Source: Bog-473 sp963745175 (GTDB lineage: Bacteria; Actinomycetota; Acidimicrobiia; Acidimicrobiales; RAAP-2). Taken from it: a stretch of 64,000 nucleotides of DNA. Where the stretch lies: NCBI GenBank assembly GCA_963745175.1, contig CAVUWK010000010.1, positions 1 to 64,000 on the forward strand. The letters run 5' to 3'. Below the pieces are notes generated by a model, which was not told the DNA's origin, ran no database searches, and saw nothing but the letters and a program-made list of their open reading frames with translations. Numbering within the stretch: the stretch's first letter is position 1; each line of letters begins with the position of its first letter. A program made the position numbers and the translations under genes. This document shows, piece after piece, positions 8,752 to 17,293 of this stretch.

Positions 8752-9314
8752 GCCGCCTCCCCGGCTTTGTTCCCCACGGCAGACCGTCCTCCGAAGAGCA
8801 GGGCCACGATCACGATGATGACCCCAACGGTCACGCACGCGTCGGCCAGGTTGAACGTGGGCCAGTAGTCGAGGGTGATGAAGTCGGGCACCTGTCCCCC
8901 GTGCCCCCCCACGATCCGCTCACTCAGGTTCCCCACGGCGCCGCCCAGCACGAGGCCCGACCCGACCGCGAGGGCCACCGTACGGACCTGGGACACCACG
9001 ATGGCCAGCACCACGACACCGATACAGAGCAGCACCGTCACAAAGATTGCCCGGCCGCTGAAGAGGCTGAAGGCAAATCCGGAGTTATAGGTGAGAGCGA
9101 GGCCGAACGGCCCCCAGACGTGCCGCACGTCGTGGAGATGATCGATGACGAAGGTGGTGCTCACCCGGTCCGCCACCACCACGATGGCCGCAATGGCAAA
9201 CGCCAGGACCCCGTTGCGGGTCAGCGCCGCGACAGCCCCCCGCTCTTGCAGGCCACGCAGAGACGAGCGTAGGGCAGCGCCCGCAGGCGCGGCTTGGGAA
9301 TGGGCTGGAAGCAC
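8748..9314 (-). CDS. lspA: Lipoprotein signal peptidase (signal peptidase II)
   Basis: Cleaves signal peptides of diacylglyceryl-modified prolipoproteins in the membrane. Four membrane helices are visible. The catalytic Asp pair is present in QVPDFITLDYWPTFNLADA, and NSGFAFSLFSG and GGAVGNLSERI match conserved blocks. Two departures: the usual D-x3-K near the N-terminus reads ADRVSTT (Lys replaced by Thr), and GNLxDR reads GNLSER. ATG 9314 overlaps the upstream DksA-like gene by 94 bp; the only closer candidate is a CTG overlapping that gene's TGA, so the start is uncertain. Confidence 0.85.
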   Translation of the reverse strand: MLPAHSQAAPAGAALRSSLRGLQERGAVAALTRNGVLAFAIAAIVVVADRVSTTFVIDHLHDVRHVWGPFGLALTYNSGFAFSLFSGRAIFVTVLLCIGVVVLAIVVSQVRTVALAVGSGLVLGGAVGNLSERIVGGHGGQVPDFITLDYWPTFNLADACVTVGVIIVIVALLFGGRSAVGNKAGEAA

Positions 9315-10114
9315 CGCTCGCAGTACCCGTAGGTCTTGTCGTCGATCCGCTTCAACGCGTCGTCGATCTCCTCGACCGCCAGCAACGCCTGCCCTGACAG
9401 CGCCAGATTCCGCTCACGATCGACGGTCACGGTGCCGCCCTCGCCCGACTCTTCGTCGAACTGCACGTCACCGGGTTCCCGCTCCAGCGCCAGCGAGTCC
9501 GCCTCCGCACGCAGCGAGGTGGCCTGCTCCTGATAGATGGCGCGATCCGCCTGCAGGAGCTCGCGCACCTCGTCGAGGAACTTCACGTCCTTGGCGTAGG
9601 GACCGGTCTTCGGCCGGACCGGTGCCGGGGCCTTCGGCTTCGGCGTGAAGGTGGTGCGCGCCGGGGCGGCGATCGCACCGGCGCCGTTCCCCGCCGCCCG
9701 GGATGCGGTGCCGGCCTTCTTGGCAGCCGGCTTGTCGGCCGCCTTCTTGGCGACAGCGGGTGTGGCGCCTGCCTTCTTCGCCGGCGCCGCCTTCTTGGCG
9801 ACAGGGGGTGTGGTGCCAGCCTTCTTCGCCGGAGCCGCCTTCTTCGTGGTCACCGACTTCTTGGCGCTCGTCGGGGCCGCCTTCTTGGGCGCCACGGTGG
9901 TTGACTTCTTCGCTGGGGTTGCGGGCTTCTTCGCCGCAATGGCTGACTTATTCACAACAGGAGCTGCCTTCTTTTTGGTAGGAGCGGAACGCTTTGTCGT
10001 CGTAGCGTCAACCTTCGCCTTGGACGTTTTGTTCCCGTCCCGGGAGGTTGACGAGGCGGCCGATCGCGACGCAGGCACCCTCTTGACCTGGGCGCCCTTG
10101 TTCGCTGGGGTCAT
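9221..10114 (-). CDS. DksA/TraR-type zinc-finger protein with a long Lys/Ala/Pro-rich histone-like N-terminus
   Basis: 297 residues. Residues 25-160 are low-complexity with repeated AAPAKKAG, KKA and VAKKA units, like the C-terminal tails of histone H1 and mycobacterial HupB. The rest is a DksA-like domain: a coiled coil (FLDEVRELLQADRAIYQEQA), the block LLAVEEIDDALKRIDDKTYG, and a zinc finger CERC-x17-CVAC. DksA-like proteins act in the RNA polymerase secondary channel; the basic arm suggests additional DNA binding (inference). ATG 10114 has an excellent AAGGAGGG ribosome site. It lies between divIVA and lspA in the operon-like block. Confidence 0.85.
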   Translation of the reverse strand: MTPANKGAQVKRVPASRSAASSTSRDGNKTSKAKVDATTTKRSAPTKKKAAPVVNKSAIAAKKPATPAKKSTTVAPKKAAPTSAKKSVTTKKAAPAKKAGTTPPVAKKAAPAKKAGATPAVAKKAADKPAAKKAGTASRAAGNGAGAIAAPARTTFTPKPKAPAPVRPKTGPYAKDVKFLDEVRELLQADRAIYQEQATSLRAEADSLALEREPGDVQFDEESGEGGTVTVDRERNLALSGQALLAVEEIDDALKRIDDKTYGYCERCFQPIPKPRLRALPYARLCVACKSGGLSRR

Positions 10115-10221
10115 CGTTCCCTCCTTGGGACCACGGCAGGTGCCGGTTTCCCCGGCGAGGTCCTCGTCCGGGGAGCGGGTGACGATACCGGACAGCGAGG
10201 GACGGCGGCAACAAAGCCCCG

Positions 10222-10233
10222 CCGACGCGTCGG
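10222..10233 (-). terminator. Candidate hairpin downstream of divIVA
   Basis: A 12-bp perfect palindrome (CCGACGCGTCGG) lies 5 nt beyond the divIVA stop codon at 10239. The gap to the DksA-like gene is 124 bp, so a partial terminator is plausible. There is no T-run. Confidence 0.3.
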
Positions 10234-10238
10234 GGTGG

Positions 10239-11006
10239 TCAGAGGGAGCGGGGCGCTCCCGACACGGACGCGCTCTGCAGGTTCAGCGTCGGCGAACCGT
10301 CGTCGGCCTCGGGCCGCGCGTCGAACGGTTCGTCGGCTGATTCGCCACCCTGGGCGGGAGCGGACTTCGGCTTCACGCCCATGAGCGAGTTGGCGGGCTG
10401 CACGTTCTCGTCCACCCACTTGAGTATCTCGGAGAGTGCGCCGCGGAGCCGGTTGCGCTCCGACTCCAGGTGACGCGCCATGCTCTCCACGTCGGTGGCC
10501 AGCTCCGTCCGGGTGGCCTCGAGCCGTGTGACCTCTTCGCGCAGCTTCTGGTGCGTCTCGGCCTGGAGCTGAGCCGAGGTGGCCTCGGCGGCCGCGATGG
10601 CGGCCCGCGCCGTCTCCTCTGCTTGGGCAATGACCGTGGCGGCTTCTGCCTCGCTCTCCCGCTTCGTTTGGTCGACGAACTTCTGTGCAAGGAGGAGCGT
10701 GCGTTGCAGCGTCTCGTCGGACAGCGCGGCGGCCTCGGCCGAAGCCGCAGCAACCGCGGCTCCCTCCTCGCTGTCAGCGGCCGTGGGCGCTGAGCGCTTG
10801 TCCCGCTCGAGCTGTGCGATGCGCTCGCTTGCCTGGCGGAGCCGCTCGTTCAGCTGCCGGACGTGGTCCTGCAGCCCCTCGGCTTCCTGGGCCGCCTTGT
10901 CCAGGTACTCATCGACCTCGTCGACGTTGTAGCCCTTCAGCCCGAGGCGGAATTCCACGGTGCGAAGCGTGTCGAGAATCGATGCGGGAGCCTGGGAATT
11001 GTCCAT
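10239..11006 (-). CDS. divIVA: DivIVA/Wag31 domain protein
   Basis: 255 residues. The membrane-binding N-terminal motif TVEFRLGLKGYNVDEVDEYLDKA (given in two parts: TVEFRLGLKGY and NVDEVDEYLDKA) is followed by a long coiled coil to about residue 190, rich in Ala, Glu and Arg, and an acidic C-terminus. DivIVA/Wag31 marks negatively curved membrane at poles or septa and guides peptidoglycan synthesis in Actinobacteria. It lies downstream of sepF and yggT, which is its conserved place at the end of the dcw cluster. Confidence 0.92.
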   Translation of the reverse strand: MDNSQAPASILDTLRTVEFRLGLKGYNVDEVDEYLDKAAQEAEGLQDHVRQLNERLRQASERIAQLERDKRSAPTAADSEEGAAVAAASAEAAALSDETLQRTLLLAQKFVDQTKRESEAEAATVIAQAEETARAAIAAAEATSAQLQAETHQKLREEVTRLEATRTELATDVESMARHLESERNRLRGALSEILKWVDENVQPANSLMGVKPKSAPAQGGESADEPFDARPEADDGSPTLNLQSASVSGAPRSL

Positions 11007-11054
11007 GGGCGGCGAGTCTAACGCTCCCCGCCTGCCATTCCATGTATGGCGAGC

Positions 11055-11315
11055 TCAGTGGAGCAGCACCGGAATTAACACAAACTGAGCAACGAGGATG
11101 ACAACGAGGAAGGAGAAGTCGAGGCCCCCCATCGGCTTGATGATCCGACGCACCGGGCGCAGGACGGGCTCAGTCGCCTGGTAGAGGAAGTACTGGATTC
11201 GGCCCAGTGTCGTTCCGGGCTGGATCCGGAACCAGCTCAGGATCGCGTAGGGGAACATGATCAGCCAGATGTAGGCCTCGATCAGCCACGCGAGGAGGCG
11301 AAAGATACTCATCAA
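11055..11315 (-). CDS. yggT: YggT family membrane protein
   Basis: 86 residues with two hydrophobic helices (LIEAYIWLIMFPYAILSWF and FLVVILVAQFVLIPVLL). The conserved YggT features are present: PGTTLGRIQYFLYQATEPVLRPVRRI followed by GGLDFS (quoted in pieces). The function is not firmly known; members lie between sepF and divIVA in many Gram-positives and are thought to help division or osmotic homeostasis. The TGA of sepF is only 18 bp upstream. Confidence 0.88.
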   Translation of the reverse strand: MMSIFRLLAWLIEAYIWLIMFPYAILSWFRIQPGTTLGRIQYFLYQATEPVLRPVRRIIKPMGGLDFSFLVVILVAQFVLIPVLLH

Positions 11316-11333
11316 ACTCCGAGGGTAGTGCGC

Positions 11334-11930
11334 TCAATCGCGGCCGAAGCCGCGCTCAACCAATCGCTGCCGCTCCTCATCGGAGACCTTCACGTTCGTC
11401 GGCGCCAGCAGGAAGACCTGGTCCGCCACCTTTTCCATCTCGCCGCTCAGGGCGTAGGTCACCCCGCTGCAGAAATCGATCATCCGACGCTGGAGGTCCC
11501 GGTCGGCCATCTGGAGGTTGACGATCACCGGGCGGTTGTCCTTCAAGCGGTCCGCGATCTCCTTGGCGTCGCCGAACCGTGAGGGGGCGACCACATGCAC
11601 GCGGCCCGAAGCGGGGGCCGGCGCCGGCCCGGTCGGGTTCATGGTGGGGTCGACCGGCACGGCCCGGACGGCCGAAGGGCGGGGCGCCACGTTGCTCGGC
11701 GCCGGCCTGGACTGCTGGCTCGGCTGGGCCGACTCCCGCGGGATGGTGCGGACCCTGCTCATGCCGCCGCTGAACTCCTCGGCCTGCTCGTAGTCCTGGG
11801 ACCGGGGCTCGACCCGGGTCGCGGCCGAAAACCCTCGTGGGGCACGGTCCTCCAGGTCGTCGTACTCGTCGTACTCGTCGTCGAGCAGGCCGAGATACAC
11901 CATGGTCTTCTTCATGAACGAGGGTGACAT
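11334..11930 (-). CDS. sepF: Cell division protein SepF
   Basis: 198 residues. The N-terminal amphipathic membrane anchor (MKKTMVYLGLLDDEYDEYDD) is followed by a Pro/Ser/Arg-rich linker and the SepF core: VVAPSRFGDAKEIADRLKDN, PVIVNLQMADRDLQRRMIDF and GVTYALSGEMEKVADQVFLLAP. SepF tethers FtsZ to the membrane; there is no ftsA in the cluster, so it is probably the main anchor here. ATG 11930 is chosen because GGAGAAGGA precedes it directly. Confidence 0.93.
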   Translation of the reverse strand: MSPSFMKKTMVYLGLLDDEYDEYDDLEDRAPRGFSAATRVEPRSQDYEQAEEFSGGMSRVRTIPRESAQPSQQSRPAPSNVAPRPSAVRAVPVDPTMNPTGPAPAPASGRVHVVAPSRFGDAKEIADRLKDNRPVIVNLQMADRDLQRRMIDFCSGVTYALSGEMEKVADQVFLLAPTNVKVSDEERQRLVERGFGRD

Positions 11931-12074
11931 TCCTTCTCCTGTCCTCAAACAGCGTAGTGCCTGCTCGGCAACCCAAGCGGGTCCCTCCGACCCGGCTCCC
12001 GGGCTCCTGGCACCGTCACGCTCCTGCTCAGCCCTACATCGGCCTCCACCGGAGGTTGCCGGTCAGGCTCCACC

Positions 12075-12656
12075 TCAGGCTGCGGCCACCGGTGGGCGCG
12101 CCCCGAAGAGGGCCCGCCCGATGCGCACCATGGTGGAACCAGCGGCCACCGCGGCCTCGAGATCGTCGCTCATCCCCATGGAGCGCTCCTCGAGACCCAG
12201 ACGGTCAGCCATGCGCCCCAACGACTCGAAGGCCTCCTTCGCCGCGGTGGCACCCGGGGCGGCGACTGTCATGAGGCCCCGCACGTCGAGTCCCAGGTCG
12301 GCCAGGCGCGAGACGAGTGCGTCGACCTCCGACGGGGCACATCCGTTCCGGCCGGGCAGTCCCGTCGTGTCGACCTGCACGAGAACCCGCGCCCCGGGCG
12401 CGAAGCGGGCGATCCGGGTGCCCTCACTGGCGCGGGCGACGCTCTGCCACATGCCCACGACCGGGGCCAGCTGCGCCACCTTGTTCCGTTGCACCGCGCC
12501 GAGAAAGTGCCAGACCACCCTGTCGTCCCCGTCCTCGGCCGCCGCCTTGGCGACGAGCTCGGCGGCGTAGTTCTCACCCAGGTCCGTCAACCCCGCCTCC
12601 CGCGCCGCGTGCACCGCGTCGAGACCGAAGCCCTTGGTGACGCCGACCACCCGCAC
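12075..12656 (-). CDS. yggS: YggS/PROSC family pyridoxal phosphate homeostasis protein
   Basis: PLP-binding TIM-barrel protein. The PLP lysine is in VRVVGVTKGFG, and LGENYAAELVAKA, VVWHFLGAVQRNKV and GMSDDLEAAVAAGSTMVRIGR (quoted in part) are diagnostic. GTG 12656 is the only start in frame but removes the usual first 25 residues. The upstream frame (DDVAHRLTAIRQRIERAGGD) clearly continues the family but has no start codon before the ftsZ stop, so a base error near 12725 or an unusual start is likely. It sits between ftsZ and sepF as in many Actinobacteria. Confidence 0.88.
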   Translation of the reverse strand: MRVVGVTKGFGLDAVHAAREAGLTDLGENYAAELVAKAAAEDGDDRVVWHFLGAVQRNKVAQLAPVVGMWQSVARASEGTRIARFAPGARVLVQVDTTGLPGRNGCAPSEVDALVSRLADLGLDVRGLMTVAAPGATAAKEAFESLGRMADRLGLEERSMGMSDDLEAAVAAGSTMVRIGRALFGARPPVAAA

Positions 12657-12726
12657 CCGGGAGGGATCCCCGCCGGCGCGCTCGATCCGCTGCCGGATTG
12701 CCGTCAGCCTGTGCGCGACGTCGTCG

Positions 12727-13836
12727 CTAGCGGAGGAAGGAGGGGACGTCGAAATCGTCGTCTCCCAGGTCGAGCTCCTCCTCCGACCCGGTGGCGTCGG
12801 CGAAGATGTCCACCGGCTCGGGCGTCGAGAAGATCGTCGATGCCAGGTCGCCTGACCTCGTGGAGGTACCGGTGCCGTCCTCCCAGCGCTCGAACCCGGC
12901 GGCGATGACGGTCACCCGCACTTCGTCGCCCATGTTGTCGTCGATCACGGCGCCGAAGATGATGTTCGCGTCGGGGTGCGCCACCCCGTGGATGATCTCG
13001 GCCGCTTCGTTCACCTCGAAGAGCCCGAGGTCGGAGCCACCGGCGATGTTGAGCACCATGCCGCGCGCACCCTCGATGGAGGCCTCGAGCAGAGGCGACG
13101 TGATGGCGGCCCGCGCCGCATTGGCCGCACGGCCCTCGCCGATCGACGAGCCGATGCCCATGATGGCGGTGCCGGCGTTGGTCATGACCATCTTCACGTC
13201 GGCGAAGTCCGTATTGATGAGCCCGGGCACCGTGATGAGGTCGGTGATGCCGCGCACACCCTGGAGGAGAACCTCGTCGACCGTCTTGAACGCGTTGACC
13301 ATGCTCGTCTTGTCGTTCGACACGGTCAGCAGCCGGTCGTTGGGGATGACGATCAGCGTGTCGACCTTCTCCTTGACGACCTGGATGCCCTTCTCCGCCT
13401 GCATGGCCCGGCGTCGGCCCTCGAAGGTGAAGGGACGCGTCACCACGCCGATCGTCAACGCACCCAGTCCCTTGGCGACCTCGGCCACGACGGGCGCGCC
13501 GCCGGTTCCGGTGCCTCCGCCCATGCCCGCCGTGATGAAGACCATGTCCGCGCCCTGGAGCGCCTCTTCGATGTCAGCCCGGTGCTCCTCGGCGGCCAGC
13601 CGCCCCACCTCGGGGTCGCTCCCCGCACCGAGCCCGCGGGTCAGCTGGCGCCCGATGTCCAGCTTCAGGTCGGCATCGCTCATGAGCAGCGCCTGAGCGT
13701 CCGTGTTGGCCGCGATGAATTCGACGTTGCGAAGACCCGAGTCGATCATCCGGTTGACGGCGTTCACGCCCCCGCCCCCGACCCCGACCACCTTGATCAC
13801 TGCCAGGTAGTTGCCCTGGGAAGGCACGGTCGTCAT
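12727..13836 (-). CDS. ftsZ: Cell division protein FtsZ
   Basis: 369 residues of tubulin-like GTPase that forms the division ring. Signature motifs: VVGVGGGGVNAVNRMI, AANTDAQAL, the GTP loop AGMGGGTGTGGAPVV, and NTDFADVKMVMTNAGTA (T7 loop region). The C-terminal peptide DDDFDVPSFLR binds SepF and other partners. ATG 13836 is chosen over an upstream frame start because GAGGGAG precedes it and it gives the normal N-terminus. It has its own promoter upstream within the ftsQ-ftsZ gap, with a leader of about 130 nt. Confidence 0.97.
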   Translation of the reverse strand: MTTVPSQGNYLAVIKVVGVGGGGVNAVNRMIDSGLRNVEFIAANTDAQALLMSDADLKLDIGRQLTRGLGAGSDPEVGRLAAEEHRADIEEALQGADMVFITAGMGGGTGTGGAPVVAEVAKGLGALTIGVVTRPFTFEGRRRAMQAEKGIQVVKEKVDTLIVIPNDRLLTVSNDKTSMVNAFKTVDEVLLQGVRGITDLITVPGLINTDFADVKMVMTNAGTAIMGIGSSIGEGRAANAARAAITSPLLEASIEGARGMVLNIAGGSDLGLFEVNEAAEIIHGVAHPDANIIFGAVIDDNMGDEVRVTVIAAGFERWEDGTGTSTRSGDLASTIFSTPEPVDIFADATGSEEELDLGDDDFDVPSFLR

Positions 13837-13976
13837 GAACTCCCTCGTTCTCGGGTCGATCGCCGACCGGTCACTCGCTGGTAGGTTCCGCCAGACGCCG
13901 CCCGTGAGATACGAGCAGCCACCCATCCCTGAACCTCTGGGGAAGGTTGATGTTCACAGTGCGGCAACGTGACCCC

Positions 13977-14005
13977 ACCATACGAGGGGTGTTCAGGCAG
14001 GTCAA
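13977..14005 (-). promoter_or_regulatory. ftsZ promoter
   Basis: On the minus strand, TTGACC (14005-14000), a 17-bp spacer and TATGGT (13982-13977) form a strong housekeeping sigma-type promoter in the 179-bp gap between ftsQ and ftsZ. It predicts a leader of about 130 nt and independent ftsZ expression. Confidence 0.7.
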
Positions 14006-14015
14006 GCATCCTACG

Positions 14016-14846
14016 TCACCCTGCGGTCACGGTCGGCGCGTCCGGGACGCTGACATCGATCACATCCCCGTTGTGCAGGGTCGCTCCGGCCAGAATCGAC
14101 GAGACGTCCTCGTACTTGGCCGTGAGCTCCACCGCGGTGCCGATGTCGACCACGATCGGCGTCGTCAGAGCCAGCTGCACCCAGCCCGCCGGCTCGACCG
14201 TGACCCCCGTGACCTGCCCGACGAAGGAAGCCGGCAGCGACGAGGCGACTCTGAGCCCCGGCGCGTCCTTGGTGGAGAGCACCGTGCCGGGCTCACCGGG
14301 CGGCTGGGGGACGGTCAGGAGCAGGAGTCCCGGTGGACGGGTGGGCGACTCGCCGAGCACCCGGCCGTCGTTGCTGAGCATCTCCCACGTGCCCGCAGTT
14401 GTGGCGACCGTGAAGCGCGCCGTTTCCTCGGTCACCGCGATGTGGACACCGTCGGGCCACGACACGTGGACTGTTGCCGAGCGCACCCATGGCAGCTGCT
14501 CCAGGCGCGCCGCCGCCGCTCCCGCGTCCACGTCCAGCAACGGCGGCCGACCGGCCAACCCTGCCTTGACGACTACCTGTGCCGCGGTCTCGTGCACATT
14601 GCCCGTCACAGAGACCGAGCGGGCGGAGAACAGAGGGGTGTGGAGGAGGAACCACCCGCCGACGACGAGCACCGAGACCCCGAGGGCGACCCCGACCACA
14701 ACGAGGCGGCGCCGGCCCTGCGCCTTGAGGACCGCCGAGCGCCGGGCCGAGATGCGCGGGTCCATGCGACGGCGCGGCGCACGACTCGTGCCCGTCCCAC
14801 GTCCGCGGCGCGGGCCCTTCCCTCCCGCCGTGCCGTCGGGAGTCAC
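14016..14846 (-). CDS. ftsQ: Cell division protein FtsQ
   Basis: 276 residues. A basic cytoplasmic tail (about 45 residues) precedes one membrane helix (LVVVGVALGVSVLVVGGWFL), then a POTRA domain (LFSARSVSVTGNVHETAAQV, then LPWVRSATVHVSWPDGVHI) and the FtsQ beta domain. It links early and late divisome proteins. Start GTG 14846 overlaps the murB stop as GTGA, so the two are translationally coupled. Confidence 0.9.
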   Translation of the reverse strand: MTPDGTAGGKGPRRGRGTGTSRAPRRRMDPRISARRSAVLKAQGRRRLVVVGVALGVSVLVVGGWFLLHTPLFSARSVSVTGNVHETAAQVVVKAGLAGRPPLLDVDAGAAAARLEQLPWVRSATVHVSWPDGVHIAVTEETARFTVATTAGTWEMLSNDGRVLGESPTRPPGLLLLTVPQPPGEPGTVLSTKDAPGLRVASSLPASFVGQVTGVTVEPAGWVQLALTTPIVVDIGTAVELTAKYEDVSSILAGATLHNGDVIDVSVPDAPTVTAG

Positions 14847-15863
14847 CGCGCCACCCCCGCCTGTCCCACGCCGGATCCATCACCGTTCCCGTCCACCGGA
14901 CCATTTTCACCGTCGCCGAAGCCGAGGAGGCGGACCTCGGCGCGCAGCGTGACACCGCACCGCTCCGACACCACGGCCCGCACGTGTGCCATGAGCGCGT
15001 ACACGTCGCCGGCCCGCCCGTCCTTGTCGGCCTGGATGAAGTTGGCGTGCTTCTCGGACACGTGCGCCGTTCCCAGCCGGAATCCCTTCAACCCGGCGTC
15101 CTCGATGAGCCGCCCGGCCGAGTCGTCCGGAGGATTGGTGAACACGGAGCCGGCGTTGGAGCCTCCCGGCTGGTGGGCGCGCCGCCAGCGGACGATGTCG
15201 GCCACCGCCGCCCGTTCCGCCTCGGCCGATCCCGGCGTGACTCGCAGTTCCGCTCTCGACCACGAGTTGCGCCTCGACCACCGACGAGGAGCGGTAGGCG
15301 TAGTCCAGACGGCTCACGTCGTCGGTGCCCCCAGCGTCGGTGCGGAGATCGACCCAGCTGTAGCGGACGAGGCACGATGCCATGTCCGACCCGTGCCCGC
15401 CGGCGTTCATGCGCACCGCGCCGCCCACCGAGCCCGGGACGCCCACGGCCCACGACAGACCCGACCATCCCCCGTCGGCCACGCGGCGGGCGAGCACCGG
15501 GAGGGCCACCGCCGCTCCGGCCCGCACCACGGCCTCGCCGCCTGCTGACGATCCGGATTGCGGCAACTCCACTCCGGCAAAGCCCGCCCCGAGACGCACC
15601 ACGATCCCCTCGAACCCCTCGTCCGCCACCAAGAGGTTGGATCCTCGTCCGAGGACGAACACGGGCGGCGTGGCCCCGAGCTCCGCGGCGGAGCGCTGCA
15701 GTGCGGCGCGGAGCACATCGAGGTCCTCGGGCCCGTCGAGCTCGGCGAAGAGCGCAGCCGACCCGCCGACGCCGTAGGTGGTGAGCGGCCCGAGCGGCTT
15801 GCCGAGCGTCGCCCGGCTCCCGAGCGCGCCGGCCAGGGCACGCAGCGCCGTCGGACGGCGTCA
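14843..15863 (-). CDS. murB: UDP-N-acetylmuramate dehydrogenase (frameshifted)
   Basis: FAD enzyme that reduces UDP-GlcNAc-enolpyruvate to UDP-MurNAc. FAD-binding blocks are present: PLTTYGVGGSAALFAELDGP, VLGRGSNLLVADEGFEG and GVPGSVGGAVRMNAGGHGSD. The C-terminal domain has RRAHQPGGSNAGSVFTNPP (catalytic Ser) and GTAHVSEKHANFIQ. Two frame breaks are needed: near 15835, just after a GTG that overlaps the murC stop as GTGA, and near 15254, where one extra base separates the two domains. Both look like sequence errors. Confidence 0.9.
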
Positions 15864-17293
15864 CCATTGCGGTGACTCGAGCAGCTCGTCGGGCAGCGTG
15901 GTCAGATCCCCCGCTCCGAGGGTGAGGCACAGATCCCCCGGGCGGAGCTCGGCCGCCACGGTCTGGCGCAGCTCCTCCCAGTTCGCCACGTAGGTGACGG
16001 GCAGTCGCGGGTCCTGGTCCCGCACGGCGTCGGCGACCAGGCGGCCCGAGACACCGGGAACGGGTCGCTCGCCGGCGCTGTAGATGTCGGTGACCACCAA
16101 TGCGTCCGCGTCGCCGAAGGCCGTCCCGAACTCGGTCGCCAGCGCGGCGGTGCGGGAGAAGCGGTGGGGCTGGAACACGGCGACGACGCGGGACCAGCCC
16201 CCGGTCCTGGCCGTGGCCAGGGCGGCGCGTACCTCCGCGGGGAGGTGGGCATAGTCGTCGACGAAGGTGACCCCACCCGCCTCACCCCGGAACTCGAAGC
16301 GGCGCGTCACCCCGGCGAAACGGGCCAGGGCCGACTGGGCCGCCGCGAAGGGCACGCCCACCCGGAGCGCCGCGACCACTGCGGTCGCCCCGTTCCGCGC
16401 GTTGTGGAGTCCGGGGACGCCGATGGCCACGGCACCCAGGTCCCCCTCCGGCCCGCGCAGGTTGAAGGAGACCGAGCTCCGCTGCAGCTCGAGATGCTCC
16501 ATGGTGTAGGTCATCTGCGGGCCGGACCCCACGGTGATCGCGCCGTGCTCGCGGCCGATGGCCGCCGCCTCGGGGTCGTCGGCGCAGACGACGGAGCCCA
16601 GGCGTGCGCTCGGCCAGGAAGTCGGCGAAGGCGGCCCGCAGGACCTCGAACGTGCCGTAGTAGTCGAGGTGGTCGGGCTCGACGCTGGTCAGCACGGCCA
16701 GGTCGGGCCGAATCGCCTGGAAGGTGCCGTAGCTCTCGTCGGCCTCGACGACGAGCCACTCCCCCGAGTCCCACACGGCGTTGGTGCCGATCTCGTTGAC
16801 GTCGGCCCCGATGAGGAAGGAGGGCCGCAGGCCGGCCTCGACCAGGATCAGCGACAGCATGGAGGCGGTCGTCGTCTTCCCGTGCGTGCCGGACACGGCC
16901 AGGCAGCGGCGGGTGGCGCAGATGGCGGCGAGCATCTCGGAGCGGGGCACGACGCGGATGCCCTTGGCGCGCGCCTCGGTCAGCTCCGGGTTCTCCGGCT
17001 GGACCGCCGGCGAGTACGTCACGGCGTCGGCGCCCTCCACGTATTCGGGCCGATGACCGACGGCCACCGTGATGCCGCTGGGAGCGGAGGCGCTCGGCCA
17101 CCGGCGAGTCCTTCAGGTCCGAGCCCGAGACCAGGTGCCCCATGGCCCGCAGCACGAGGGCGATGGCGCTCATGCCGGCCCCGCCGATGCCCACGATGTG
17201 GATGTGCCGGGGCTGCACCAGGTCGAGGGCCGCACCGGCGACGCCTGGGTCGGCGGGCGCCGAGGCAGCGCGGTCAGTGCGGTCAGCGGGCAT
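15861..17293 (-). CDS. murC: UDP-N-acetylmuramate-L-alanine ligase (frameshifted)
   Basis: Adds the first amino acid of the peptidoglycan stem peptide. Motifs in order: HIHIVGIGGAGMSAIALVL (nucleotide fold), SGTHGKTTTASMLSLIL (P-loop), VEPDHLDYYGTFE, and the C-terminal DDYAHLPAEVRAALATAR and FQPHRFSRTAAL. ATG 17293 overlaps the end of murG. The frame breaks near 17085 and 16605, each by one base, with perfect continuation of family sequence. It is followed by murB with a GTGA overlap. Confidence 0.92.

Noticed and set aside
12727..13926. Longer FtsZ starting at 13926
   Set aside because: The extra 30 residues have no homology and no ribosome site; ATG 13836 has GAGGGAG and the standard N-terminus.
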